Shown: piece after piece, positions 1-7,912 of the stretch
Position numbering within the stretch: position 1 is the first letter of the stretch
Layout of the letters: each line of letters begins with the position of its first letter
Assembly: GCA_003427395.1 (NCBI GenBank)
Contig: BFEA01000166.1
Coordinates: 786,723-809,222 of the forward strand
Source: Chara braunii
Taxonomy: Eukaryota > Streptophyta > Charophyceae > Charales > Characeae
Length of the DNA: 22,500 nucleotides
Direction of reading: 5' to 3'
Program-made: the position numbers and the translations under genes
Notes under the pieces: model-generated
Seen by the model: only the letters and a program-made list of their open reading frames with translations
What the model was told of the DNA's origin: nothing
Databases searched by the model: none

Positions 1-234
1 CAGGCGGGGATGGTCCCCGTTACTATGCAATAAACCTCGATCATATTGTGGCCTCGCCACGCGGCACTAAGGAGCAAAACATGGAGGCAGAAGGTTGGGA
101 CGGCGCACTGAATGGAGGGGTGGGGGTGCACTACTATAGCGAGGCGAGCAGCATAGAAGTGGCGGAAGGTATCGTGGGGAAACGGGTTGGAGGGGAACGT
201 GATGGGGGTGGTGAGCTCGCGAAGGGTTAGGTAG
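1..234. other. Non-coding 3' region of element 1
   Basis: This stretch lies downstream of ORF B in element orientation. It shows no recognisable ORF, and no match to the putative 5' LTR by eye. It is pyrimidine-rich on the minus strand. Presumably it is element 3' untranslated sequence leading to a 3' LTR outside the window. Confidence 0.4.
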
Positions 235-1080
235 TCAAGAGGACGACGAGAGAGTAATCGGGGACGAAGGCCCATCGCCTGTATCGGTACGTCGGCGAAC
301 GGGGGGACGGGTTGGGGAGGAGGGGGATCGGCTCCGTCGCCGCGTTGATGGGGTCGGAGTCGTGGCCGTGAGGTCGCCATGTTCTGATCGGGGCGGCTCC
401 GGATCTTGGTTTGGGTCGTCGTGGACGTGCAAGCTTGCCCCGCTCGCAAACTCTAGTTCCCTCTTCCCGGGCGCGGTTTCTTCTCTTTTGCGGGCCGCCT
501 CCGGATCTTCAGCCTCCGTGCCCGTGCGCAGCGCTTCTTCCGGCACAGCTTCCCACTCCGATTCCGCAGGTCCTTCTTCGTTCTCCTCTTCTCCTTCGTC
601 GTCTTCTCCTTCTTCTTCGCTCTGCTCCCCCTCGCTATGCTCGCTATAGCTTCCTTCTTCGGGGGTTTCGTCCTCTTCCCCGAGTACTTCGTCGCTTTCC
701 CCACTTTCTTCCCGCTCGTCTTCTCCTTCGTCACTCTCAGTGCTCTCTTCCTCCTCTTCTTCCTCTCGAATGGCAGCAAGCTGCTCTGCCGTTGGATGCC
801 TGAAGAAGGCAGGATCACAAACCGTCCGGGGATCCAAATACTGCTGCTGTGACGGCGGGATGCGCTCTGCGGCTCCCTCCACACAAGCCGACCACTGGAG
901 ATACGGTGTCAACGTGCGAGAAAGCACATGAGGAATCGGGTGCTCGTTGTCTTGCGAAATGATGTCGAGAGGGAGATCGTCCGCCAGCTGCGCTACCGGG
1001 ATCGCGAGCTCTTGCGCGATGAGTTCCTGATGTCCGGGCCGTATTGTACCGAACAGAAACGCGAGGAGTTCTCCCTCCAT
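235..1080 (-). CDS. ORF B, main part: acidic protein with Arg/Ser-rich C-terminus, element 1
   Basis: This 281-residue frame begins at ATG 1080 but is in frame with the upstream ORF B piece across the TAG at 1098-1096. Residues 1-100 look globular (LFGTIRPGHQELIAQELAIP, then a YLDPRTVCDPAFFRHPT block). Residues 105-175 are almost entirely Glu, Asp, Ser and Gly. Residues 246-265 are an Arg/Ser/Pro stretch (STRRRSRSPSSP) resembling SR or nuclear-localisation signals. The C-terminus is Ser-rich. No transmembrane segment is seen, so it is not an env-like protein. An acidic region plus a basic tail could suit a chromatin or RNA-binding accessory protein, but that is a guess. Part of the acidic run could reflect simple-repeat expansion (GAA/GAG). 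Confidence 0.5.
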   Translation of the reverse strand: MEGELLAFLFGTIRPGHQELIAQELAIPVAQLADDLPLDIISQDNEHPIPHVLSRTLTPYLQWSACVEGAAERIPPSQQQYLDPRTVCDPAFFRHPTAEQLAAIREEEEEEESTESDEGEDEREESGESDEVLGEEDETPEEGSYSEHSEGEQSEEEGEDDEGEEENEEGPAESEWEAVPEEALRTGTEAEDPEAARKREETAPGKRELEFASGASLHVHDDPNQDPEPPRSEHGDLTATTPTPSTRRRSRSPSSPTRPPVRRRTDTGDGPSSPITLSSSS

Positions 1081-1095
1081 GTTGGTTCGCCAAGC

Positions 1096-1347
1096 CTAGA
1101 TGAACAGCAACTCCAGGCGCTCTATGCAAGGCGGGCGTGCCTCGTCCTCGGTCCACGTCAGTCGTACCTCGACCAAGCACAGTGAAAGCTCGACGAAGTC
1201 TTCGCGCCACAGTTCCCAGTGTGGGGGATGAATGTCGGGGACAGCAAGGGTCGTTAGACAGTAGGAAAGGCGAGGATGGATATCGGACTGCCAGAAGGTG
1301 GGGATGGTGGAGGGAAGATAAAAAACGGAGATCGGAGAGAGACTCAT
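1096..1347 (-). CDS. ORF B, 5' part, element 1
   Basis: The ATG at 1347-1345 overlaps the stop of ORF A as ATGA. The first 83 codons (to TAG 1098-1096) include WELWREDFVELSLCLVEVRL and a charged C-terminal end. The frame is the same as the longer acidic ORF at 1080-235. Removing that one TAG from consideration, the two form one reading frame of about 370 codons, so I read the TAG as a late mutation or a readthrough site. The function is unknown. Overlapping minus-strand frames here, such as 1396-815, are Arg/Ser/Pro-rich and look like shadows. Confidence 0.45.
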   Translation of the reverse strand: MSLSPISVFYLPSTIPTFWQSDIHPRLSYCLTTLAVPDIHPPHWELWREDFVELSLCLVEVRLTWTEDEARPPCIERLELLFI

Positions 1348-1823
1348 TGGGGGCGAGGGAAGGGAACAACAACGGGGAGAACCGCTGGCAGATCACGCTG
1401 GTACATCCGAAGGCCGTCGTATTCCATCGCTCGTGTCGGCGCGACCGTGTCCCCGGGGCGAGCCAGAAGCTGGGTCCACTCGGCGACCAGATCGTTTGCC
1501 CACGCGCGCAGCGATGTCCTCACCGCCGAATGTCGTAAAGGGAGGAGCGTGGAGAGATCGCCACGGAAGTTGATGACGACCGATATGCGGCTGACACCTG
1601 GCACCGCTCGCTGATGAACTGCTACTGCCTCGGCCAGTACCACTGCGTTGGGCCGGCCCTCGATTCTGAACACCGCTGCTGCATACACGCCTTCTGTGCA
1701 AAAAAAGTGCGGAAGCCGCCGAAGATCTGGACTGAGATGGGGATGATAGACTTGCCGGATCATCAACCGATCACGGGGTGCAAGCGATGCTTCGCTGAGG
1801 GCTCTTTCCTCCAGAAAACTCAT
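1344..1823 (-). CDS. ORF A, unrecognised extra ORF downstream of pol, element 1
   Basis: The start chosen is ATG 1823-1821, whose last bases form ATGA with the pol stop; no ATG lies upstream in the frame before the overlap. The product is about 159 residues, from MSFLEERALSE to PFPRPQ. It is of mixed composition with no signal peptide, no clear membrane segment and no Cys/His zinc pattern. It is rich in Arg, Ala, Leu and Val and looks like a folded domain. It ends at TGA 1346-1344, which overlaps the ATG of ORF B (1347-1345), again as ATGA. The two stop-start overlaps suggest translation by termination and reinitiation on the element RNA (inference). I do not recognise the family. It is not an obvious envelope protein. 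Confidence 0.55.
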   Translation of the reverse strand: MSFLEERALSEASLAPRDRLMIRQVYHPHLSPDLRRLPHFFCTEGVYAAAVFRIEGRPNAVVLAEAVAVHQRAVPGVSRISVVINFRGDLSTLLPLRHSAVRTSLRAWANDLVAEWTQLLARPGDTVAPTRAMEYDGLRMYQRDLPAVLPVVVPFPRPQ

Positions 1824-2218
1824 GGCGATGGTGATGGAGACGTAGAGGCAGAGAGGGAGCAAGAGGAAGAGGGGGATGGCGGAGAGTCAGAGCCGTTGTC
1901 TTCGGCTTCCTCAGAAGGAGAGATCAAGGGAGTAGGAGACGGAGCAGAGGGGAGGAGGCGAAGATAGGACATATGGCGTGTGATCGGGCGGGCCGATCGG
2001 CTGCCAGAGGCTTCCGGGGCGAGACGCACAGTGTCTACGCCGTTGGGGCCGAGCTCGATCACGCGATATCGCCCGAAGAATCGTGGCGCTAGCTTACCCT
2101 GGCGAGCACATTTCCTCACCTGCACCACATCCCCCAATTTGTACTGGGGCCGTGGACCCGCATTCCCATTTCGGGCCTCGTAGCTCCGGATCTGTCGGCC
2201 TTGGGCTAGTTCGGTCAT
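1820..2218 (-). CDS. GPY-like C-terminal module of integrase, end of pol, element 1
   Basis: This frame equals that of gag-RT and of the integrase second half. Residues 26-55 contain YKLGD followed by VVQVRK and GKLAPRFFGRYRVIE. That is the usual post-integrase GPF/GPY pattern, with Arg in place of Pro. No chromodomain follows. After about residue 85 the protein becomes a Pro/Ser/Asp/Glu-rich tail ending SPSPSP. The stop TGA (1822-1820) overlaps the ATG of ORF A (1823-1821) in an ATGA. This is the natural-looking end of pol. It probably helps integrase bind DNA or choose targets. Confidence 0.75.
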   Translation of the reverse strand: MTELAQGRQIRSYEARNGNAGPRPQYKLGDVVQVRKCARQGKLAPRFFGRYRVIELGPNGVDTVRLAPEASGSRSARPITRHMSYLRLLPSAPSPTPLISPSEEAEDNGSDSPPSPSSSCSLSASTSPSPSP

Positions 2219-2224
2219 TTTCTG

Positions 2225-2728
2225 TCATTTTCGGGCTAGCTTGGGCAGTGACCGTTCCATTAGCTCTAGGTGCCGTTTGGCCTTGTCCCTAGCCGTGGCC
2301 CTGGTGGGACGTCGGTTCACTGTAGACTCGTCCGGGAGGCTTGGTATTGAAACGCAAGCGACGCTATTGGTCCTTAATTGGAAAGGGCTCAGCCCCGTCG
2401 ATTCGTGGGGTGTTCCGCGATGGACCGCCAGGATGTGATCGACGATATCGGACCAGGGTCTCGGATCCCGTGCCGCGATTTTACGTCGCAACGCTGTCTT
2501 TATCACCCGGTTAGCGTTTTCGACCAGTCCATTGGATTGAGATATATGGGGTGCAGTGTTACGTATGGCGACGCCATGTAGGACCAGATTCCTTAGTACT
2601 TCTCCCCTAAATTCAGCTCGTTGTCGGTCAAGATTTCTTCCGTATCCTGATGCATCCCGAGGAAACGGTTGACATACCGCGCGATTTCCGTGGCTTGCCA
2701 CGTGCGACAAGGATACGCTTCGATCCAT
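2225..2728 (-). pseudogene. pol: Integrase core second half and C-terminal region, element 1
   Basis: The frame returns here to that of gag-RT. Only about 2225-2640 is real; the first 30 residues are a shadow of the overlapping integrase frame. From Asp34 onward the core resumes, and the catalytic Glu lies in GLVENANR (residue 70), 35 residues after the second Asp as DDE enzymes require. An AVHRGTPHESTGLSPFQL block follows, typical of the end of gypsy integrase cores. It stops at TGA 2225-2227, which reads through in frame into the GPY-like module at 2218, so the stop is probably a mutation. Together with the upstream half this was one integrase. Confidence 0.85.
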
Positions 2729-3063
2729 TTCGAGAAATGGTCGACAAATACCAATAGGATTGAATATTCGCAGCTTTTAGGGCCAGGGGGCACCACTATG
2801 TCGGTAGTGTCCATGCTCACTCTTTGAAATGACCGTTCAACAACCGTGGGCACTATCGATCTTGGCGGCTGAATCGGCGCCTTGTCAGCGGCGCAGACTT
2901 GACAGTTGGCGACAATGTATTTCACATCGTCGCGGATATTGGACCAATACCACTCATTTTTGTCGATAGTGAACTCCGTGATTCGTACGGCAAAACGAGC
3001 CGCAGTTTCCTCGTGGGCTGTCTTAACCCAGTCGTACCGCATGAACGGATGCGGCACTACCAT
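2593..3063 (-). pseudogene. pol: Integrase N-terminal zinc domain and first half of catalytic core, element 1
   Basis: The segment lies one frame off from the rest of gag-pol. It has an HHCC-like zinc domain with His17 and CQVC (Cys54, Cys57), but the second His is missing, replaced or deleted near Phe24. The DDE core follows: first Asp at VSMD (residue 85), then SILLVFVDHFSKWIEAYP, and second Asp at LTD (residue 147). The 61-residue gap between the two is normal for gypsy integrases. The catalytic Glu is only found in the next frame (2225-2728), so a 1-nt frameshift splits the core near 2620-2640. Integrase inserts the cDNA into host DNA. As written this copy cannot give a complete enzyme. 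Confidence 0.85.
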
Positions 3064-3073
3064 CCAAATCCCA

Positions 3074-3529
3074 CTACCGTCCGTTTTCCATTTTTTCTAA
3101 TCTACCCTCTATCCATCGATAATATCGAGCCCTTTCGTTGGCCCTCCTCCGATCTTCCTTAGTGAAATCCTGGAGGGGGTTACCTACTAGGGTGGCAATC
3201 AAGGCAATATTCGTCCATACTTCGACCCTTCTAAACTTCCGGGTCTTTTCCAATCCTTCTGACGTGGCATCCAAAAAGCGAGCCTCGGTCGGAATCTTGT
3301 TGGTGCGGCACAAGGGGCACAACCACGGTTTACTATCGTTTCTGTATTGGATGCACGAGCCATGGGCTTGTGCAACGCACTGTCGACAATCTATCCAATC
3401 GACATACCCTTCTCCGTTAGGACACGTGGAGACCAAGTATACGCGGGAGATGGCTTCGCAAAAATAGCAAAATTTGTCAGGCAGGGAGAGGAGAGACGAA
3501 GAGGAAGGGGGGGAGAGAGGGGTAGTGGG
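3074..3529 (-). CDS. PHD-type zinc finger segment between RNase H and integrase, element 1
   Basis: This frame is the same as RT-RNase H, opening after TAA 3530-3532 and closing at TAG 3074-3076. No ATG is needed if it is part of the polyprotein. It starts with a pyrimidine-encoded Pro/Leu/Phe linker. A Cys4-His-Cys3 series then follows: CYFC, a 20-odd-residue loop, CRQC, four residues, HGSC, a loop, then WLCPLC. The order, the spacing and the Trp two residues before the last Cys pair fit a PHD finger, a fold that often reads histone tails. The second half is helical and basic and leads to the integrase. A role in guiding integration to certain chromatin is inference. A RING or integrase HHCC domain is less likely, because the integrase zinc motif is separate downstream. 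Confidence 0.7.
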   Translation of the reverse strand, partial: PTTPLSPPSSSSLLSLPDKFCYFCEAISRVYLVSTCPNGEGYVDWIDCRQCVAQAHGSCIQYRNDSKPWLCPLCRTNKIPTEARFLDATSEGLEKTRKFRRVEVWTNIALIATLVGNPLQDFTKEDRRRANERARYYRWIEGRLEKMENGR

Positions 3530-3538
3530 TTACCTCCA

Positions 3539-5659
3539 TCACCCATCGCCACCGTTTTGCTTCTTGCCACGTGGGAGGACTGCCACTTGTCCGTACTTAG
3601 GCTCGTTGGTCAGGTCCGGATCCTTCCACGGAGTAATTTCCTTGCCCTTTGGTACCTTGACAGGTCGGTGCAGATGTGTCAGCCCGTCCGCGTTGCCATG
3701 CCGTTCTGTCTTTCGATGGATGATATCGAAGTCGTATTCTTGTAGTCGCACCGCCCAACGGCCAATCGTGCCAGTGTAGTTGGTGAGTTTCTTCAGCGCT
3801 AGCAGAGGCTCGTAATCCGTTACGAGGCGAAACTTCTGTCCGTAGAGATATGGATGGAAGTGTTGGATTCCCCAAACTACCGCATTGCACTCGCCTTGAG
3901 GTGCGGAGTCGTTTCTTCGTTCGTCCGGTACGGTTTGAGACGCGTACTCAATGACGTGTTCACGACCATCGTTCCCCTTCTGTGCTAGAATAGCGGAAAT
4001 AGCTTTCGGTTGCCAGTTCGTGATGAGAATGAACTGCTTCGAGGGGTCCGACCGAATCAAAATAGGGGTCGTTGCCAGAGCGTCTTTGAGGGTTGCAAAG
4101 GCCTGCTGGCACTCCGCATCCCAACTGAGAGGTTGGTCCTTCCGTAACAGGTTCGTTAGCAGTCGTGCAATCGCGGCAAAACCCTTGATGAAGCGTCGGT
4201 AGTACAACGCCAGTCCCAAAAAGGCTCGAACCTGCGTCAGTGACGTGGGAACCGTGGCTTCCTTCACCGCCGCAACGTTTGTCGAGTCCGGCCGCAATCC
4301 TCCACGTGTCACGACATAGCCCAAGAACGAAATTTCCGAGAGGAAAAATTCGCTCTTCTCGAGCGCAATCTTGAACCCAGCGTCTCTTAGTTCACCCAAT
4401 GTCCATTCAATATGTTGCGAGTGCTCGTGATAGTTTTCCGAATAGACCAGGATATCGTCCATGTATACGATCACGCAGAAGTTAATCATCTCTTGCGTCA
4501 GCTGTGTCATGTTGACGAAATTCTGGAACGTCGTGTTCATTGCTCGCTGAAACGTGGCAGGCGCATTGCAAATCCCCATCGGACATCGAACCCACTGCCA
4601 CGTGCCCTCAAACAACACAAAGGCCATTTTCGGTCGATCTTCTTCCCTTACCAGAATATGATGGAAGTCATGCCGAATATCAAACTTGCTGAAATAATTA
4701 GCGCACCCAATCGCATCCAACAGATCATCAATCCGGGGGAGGGGATACACATCTTTGATCGTGATTTCATTCAGCTGGCGATAATCAATGCAAATGCGAA
4801 TCGCCCCGTTTTTCTTCGGCACTAATACTACCGGAAAGGACCAAGGTCTGGTAGCGAGTTCAATCCAACCACTGGCTTCGAACTCCTGAATTCGTTCGAG
4901 AGCCTTTTTGCGTTCAATCAAGAAATAGCGATAAGGTTTGCAGTGAATTGAGGAGTGATTTCCTGTCTGAATTTCATGTTGGATTACTAACGACAACCCG
5001 ATGTCAGTGTCTGACACACTAATTGCTCCTTGGTATTCCGTTAGAATATCCGCAATTACCCGGTGGATTTCATCCGGCACATATTGTGGAACGTGCAGTT
5101 CGAAAAGTTGGTCCCAGATTTGAACGTCAATTTGTTTCGTGTTCGCCTGTTTTGTCGAATCGGGTGGAGGCACCGAGATGAATGAATGATCCGATCGCCA
5201 GGAGAACACCGTGGCCATCATCTGAGCATCTTCTTCTCGGATTGCCACGTGTCCTTCCGGGGTAATCCCGTCACAAACATCCTGCCATGGCACTTCCTTA
5301 GTTGCGATTTTTATCCCCAGTCTGTCTGTTTCTGCTTCAAAATGCCCAGGGGGTTCCAGAGAGCTTGCTTCCGCCCCCAAGCGTAACAATCTCACTTTTT
5401 TGACCGAGGTTAGTAAGGACTTGGGTAGATCCGTAATATCACAGTAATGCTTCTGGTCGCTGTACCGGGCGAGGAGAGGGGCGATCCCTTCATACAGAGT
5501 TTGAGGGGGTTCCAAAGAATCGACCATCCTCGAAATCTGCACGAGGGGCTCGCCTAAGATCATCGCCTTGGTCCTGTGAATTTTTCGGCTGGTCAGTTGC
5601 ATCGTTCTTGCTATCGTTTTGGGAGGCGGGTAGTAAACGCGTTGTCGTACCAATTTCAA
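3539..5659 (-). CDS. pol: Reverse transcriptase-RNase H, element 1
   Basis: This is the longest intact frame here, 706 residues, in frame with gag and protease. RT covers about residues 250-430: FDIRH with catalytic Asp 327, LFEGTWQWVRCPMG, CNAPATFQ, and catalytic YMDD at 399-402 (4465-4454). The connection region has FLGLALYYRRFIKGF. RNase H covers about 540-665 with Glu590, Asp615 and Asp658. Two conserved positions differ from element 2: the first RNase H Asp is Asn548 (codon 4018-4016), and the Gly of the RT motif RHGFHH is Asp331. Both are G-to-A changes on the coding strand and would likely impair activity. The first in-frame codons actually lie upstream, after TAA 5687-5689. The enzyme copies element RNA into cDNA. 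Confidence 0.93.
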   Translation of the reverse strand: MKLVRQRVYYPPPKTIARTMQLTSRKIHRTKAMILGEPLVQISRMVDSLEPPQTLYEGIAPLLARYSDQKHYCDITDLPKSLLTSVKKVRLLRLGAEASSLEPPGHFEAETDRLGIKIATKEVPWQDVCDGITPEGHVAIREEDAQMMATVFSWRSDHSFISVPPPDSTKQANTKQIDVQIWDQLFELHVPQYVPDEIHRVIADILTEYQGAISVSDTDIGLSLVIQHEIQTGNHSSIHCKPYRYFLIERKKALERIQEFEASGWIELATRPWSFPVVLVPKKNGAIRICIDYRQLNEITIKDVYPLPRIDDLLDAIGCANYFSKFDIRHDFHHILVREEDRPKMAFVLFEGTWQWVRCPMGICNAPATFQRAMNTTFQNFVNMTQLTQEMINFCVIVYMDDILVYSENYHEHSQHIEWTLGELRDAGFKIALEKSEFFLSEISFLGYVVTRGGLRPDSTNVAAVKEATVPTSLTQVRAFLGLALYYRRFIKGFAAIARLLTNLLRKDQPLSWDAECQQAFATLKDALATTPILIRSDPSKQFILITNWQPKAISAILAQKGNDGREHVIEYASQTVPDERRNDSAPQGECNAVVWGIQHFHPYLYGQKFRLVTDYEPLLALKKLTNYTGTIGRWAVRLQEYDFDIIHRKTERHGNADGLTHLHRPVKVPKGKEITPWKDPDLTNEPKYGQVAVLPRGKKQNGGDG

Positions 5660-5686
5660 GATCTCCGGATCATCTTCGTCACTGCT

Positions 5687-6847
5687 TTACGCATCATCAG
5701 TTGATGGCTTCCCTTCTGCGGGTTCGTCCCAGGAGATCATGCGGAGAGTCCCTGCCATCATCGACGAAACCCACGGAACCGCGTTAATAGTAGTGCGAAG
5801 GGTCAATCGCATGAGCACAGTGTATGGTTTTCCTCCTGTATTTCGGAGGACGATCGATCGTCGTTCGAAATCCAGGTTTGCTCGTAACGCCACAAGAGCA
5901 GGAAGTCCGAAAAGAACGTCGTACGTATTAACATCTAGTACTACGACATCCCCAAGTGCGTGTACTTTTCCTAATCGGAAGGTGACGTTGGTCATTCTCC
6001 CCACAGTTTTAATTTTTTCCTCATCTGCCGAAACGAGCTGATATTTCTCGGTGAGCATGATCAGATCGTTTTTCGTGCCTGCCCTTTCGACCACTCTCAA
6101 TGAAATAGCCAACACAGTTGCTCCCGAGTCTATAATTGCGTTGTAAGGAATTCCCCAAATTTCTATATCGCACTCTGCGGATTTCCACGGAATGGGTTTA
6201 ATCCGTAGGAAATGATCGTCTTTCTGAATTAAACCTAACCGTATCGGATCCGGAGTGTTTGTTGGGTCTTCTTCCGGCGCGGGGCCTTTGGCTTTTACGT
6301 TCAGTGCTCGGGCGAGGGCGAATCCCTTTCGATTCGCTTTGCAATGCTGTAACATTCGCTCGTTGGCTTGCTCGGAGATCGAGAGTAGGTGACCGATCGG
6401 AAGGGGAATCCGATGGTCCAAAGCTCGGATGATGTTTAGTACATCGATCTCCCCTGTGACGAAGGTGGGTTCTCCCGACTCCATTTCTCCTAAGGACGGT
6501 CGCCACTCCGCCACCTCTTTTGGTTCTGGCGCTGGTCTGATTGTTCCGATCATTCCTAGCCCAGGATATCCCAGCGATACGTACCGATCTAGCGGAATTA
6601 GCTCGGCGGCCTCTTCCGTGGTGGCCAGGGCACTTCCCCCACCCTCTACTTCTTCCATCAAGGCTCCGACTCGTCCAGGTCTGTTGGCGATGGGGGCCGC
6701 AGCCATAGGTGCGACTCCGATCCGCTGTTGTGGGGGTCGGTGGGGGTGTTCGGGCTGATGACAAGCGTAGCAAACATTCAGATTGTTTGCAGCTCCTCCG
6801 AGGGCAGGGGCAGGGGCTAGTCCTTGTTGCATCGGAGGGGCACGCAC
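5687..6847 (-). CDS. Nucleocapsid zinc knuckle and aspartic protease segment, element 1
   Basis: The segment is in the same frame as gag; its first codon here is GTG, so it is an internal part of gag-pol and not an independent start. Residues 26-34 (CYACHQPEH) are a C-X2-C-X4-H zinc knuckle lacking the final Cys, whereas element 2 has a complete CCHC. Around residue 240 lies the retropepsin active site D-S-G-A (Asp codon 6130-6128). It is followed by a VLFGLP motif, the counterpart of the family's hydrophobic-LG motif. The protease cuts the Gag-Pol polyprotein. The segment ends at TAA 5687-5689, after which the same frame continues directly into RT, so that stop is probably a mutation. Confidence 0.85.
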   Translation of the reverse strand: MRAPPMQQGLAPAPALGGAANNLNVCYACHQPEHPHRPPQQRIGVAPMAAAPIANRPGRVGALMEEVEGGGSALATTEEAAELIPLDRYVSLGYPGLGMIGTIRPAPEPKEVAEWRPSLGEMESGEPTFVTGEIDVLNIIRALDHRIPLPIGHLLSISEQANERMLQHCKANRKGFALARALNVKAKGPAPEEDPTNTPDPIRLGLIQKDDHFLRIKPIPWKSAECDIEIWGIPYNAIIDSGATVLAISLRVVERAGTKNDLIMLTEKYQLVSADEEKIKTVGRMTNVTFRLGKVHALGDVVVLDVNTYDVLFGLPALVALRANLDFERRSIVLRNTGGKPYTVLMRLTLRTTINAVPWVSSMMAGTLRMISWDEPAEGKPSTDDA

Positions 6848-6898
6848 CGCAATAGGTCACATGTTCCTCATCATGGCTTCCAGCCGAGCATTGTGCTC

Positions 6899-7771
6899 TC
6901 ACTGCTCCTTTTTGCTTTCTTGGATCAAACTAATCAAAGTTTTGGTTAGTTCGAAAATGGTTGCCGATCCGTTTGATCGTACAGGAGCCTCTACCGGCGG
7001 CGGGGGTAATGCCCTGACGGGCGGGGGCATCATAGGAAAAGAGATGCTCGGAGTCTCACTTAGGATTACTCGTTTGGGGCCTATCTGTTCCATATAGGTG
7101 ACAGGTCCCAATACGAACCCCATGTTTTCAAATTTGTTTTGTAAGGCATCCAGCTCTGCTCTTGCTCGAGCGAGCTCGGTCGAATCTCCGTCTCTAGGGT
7201 AATCTTCTCCTTCCAGCAAGTTCGTCGCAAACTTCCGTCCCATTTCTTCCGCAGCAGCCATAATTTGTTGTAGCGTATGGGTGATGGGGGAAAATTGCTT
7301 TCGTAACTTAGCCCTTATTGTTCGACTGCGGAGTCCGTCAATGAACATGTCTCTCCCTACTTGCTCACCTCGCTCAGTTTTTACTAACATTCTGTAGAAC
7401 CGGTTTTTATATTCTGCGATGGATTCGAGCGGTTTTTGTACCCGATCCTTGATCATGTACAACGCTTGCTCAGGGTGGACATAATCGAATCGGTTCAGAA
7501 AGTCTCGCTCGAAGGTCGGGAGATCCACCCATACATAGCTACTATACCAATGATGAGAGTCTCCTCCCATTCGAGCCGGAATGTTGATCTGTGCTTCGTG
7601 ATCATCGTACTGTTGTGCTCTAAGCGTGGCCAGCCATGCTCCTGCGAGATGGTGCGCCGGATCAAACAGATAGAGATCTGGTGGTGACATGGGAGCTCGT
7701 GCATGGGGGGCAGGTTGATTAGGTGGATTAGCATTTTGTTGCGGAACTAGATTTTGCACGTTGGCAGCCAT
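6899..7771 (-). CDS. gag: Gag (capsid) polyprotein segment, element 1
   Basis: This 290-residue ORF starts at a true ATG (7771-7769). It shows the retrotransposon Gag/capsid pattern: W-rich helices around residues 70-90 (HHWYSSYVWVDLPTFERDFL), a further helix with RVQKPLESIAEYKNRFYRM, and FIDGLRSRTIRAKLRKQF. Gag forms the virus-like particle that packages element RNA. The C-terminus is a Pro-rich linker followed by a Lys/Glu helix ending KKEQ at TGA 6899-6901. The frame continues past this stop into the zinc-knuckle/protease part, and a second TGA follows at 6857-6859. I infer the stops are decay within a formerly continuous gag-pol frame, though stop readthrough cannot be excluded. Element 2 encodes a homologue at 18136-18794. 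Confidence 0.85.
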   Translation of the reverse strand: MAANVQNLVPQQNANPPNQPAPHARAPMSPPDLYLFDPAHHLAGAWLATLRAQQYDDHEAQINIPARMGGDSHHWYSSYVWVDLPTFERDFLNRFDYVHPEQALYMIKDRVQKPLESIAEYKNRFYRMLVKTERGEQVGRDMFIDGLRSRTIRAKLRKQFSPITHTLQQIMAAAEEMGRKFATNLLEGEDYPRDGDSTELARARAELDALQNKFENMGFVLGPVTYMEQIGPKRVILSETPSISFPMMPPPVRALPPPPVEAPVRSNGSATIFELTKTLISLIQESKKEQ

Positions 7772-7912
7772 ATTGGCTGCTCGTCGGTTAGCCGATCTAC
7801 TTCTGGTGACGATAGGGTCGCGTCTATGCCCGTTCCGAGGGCGAGGTCGCCCACGGTTAGCCAGGTCGCCTAATTAACGTGCTATCAATCCTAAGGCCCT
7901 AGCCACGTGTCG

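Noticed and set aside
362-852. Plus-strand Ser/Leu/Phe-rich ORFs opposite the acidic ORF B
   Set aside because: They are antisense shadows of GAA/GAG-rich codons read as TTC/CTC.
815-1396. 193-codon minus-strand ORF overlapping ORF A and B
   Set aside because: Arg/Ser/Pro-rich composition typical of a shadow frame in GC-rich coding DNA; ORF A and B have the stop-start junctions and more protein-like sequence.
235-1823. Envelope-like gene after pol
   Set aside because: No signal peptide, transmembrane segment or cleavage-site pattern in ORF A or ORF B.
1820-2218. Chromodomain at the end of integrase
   Set aside because: After the GPY-like module the sequence is Pro/Ser/acidic and lacks the aromatic cage pattern of a chromodomain.
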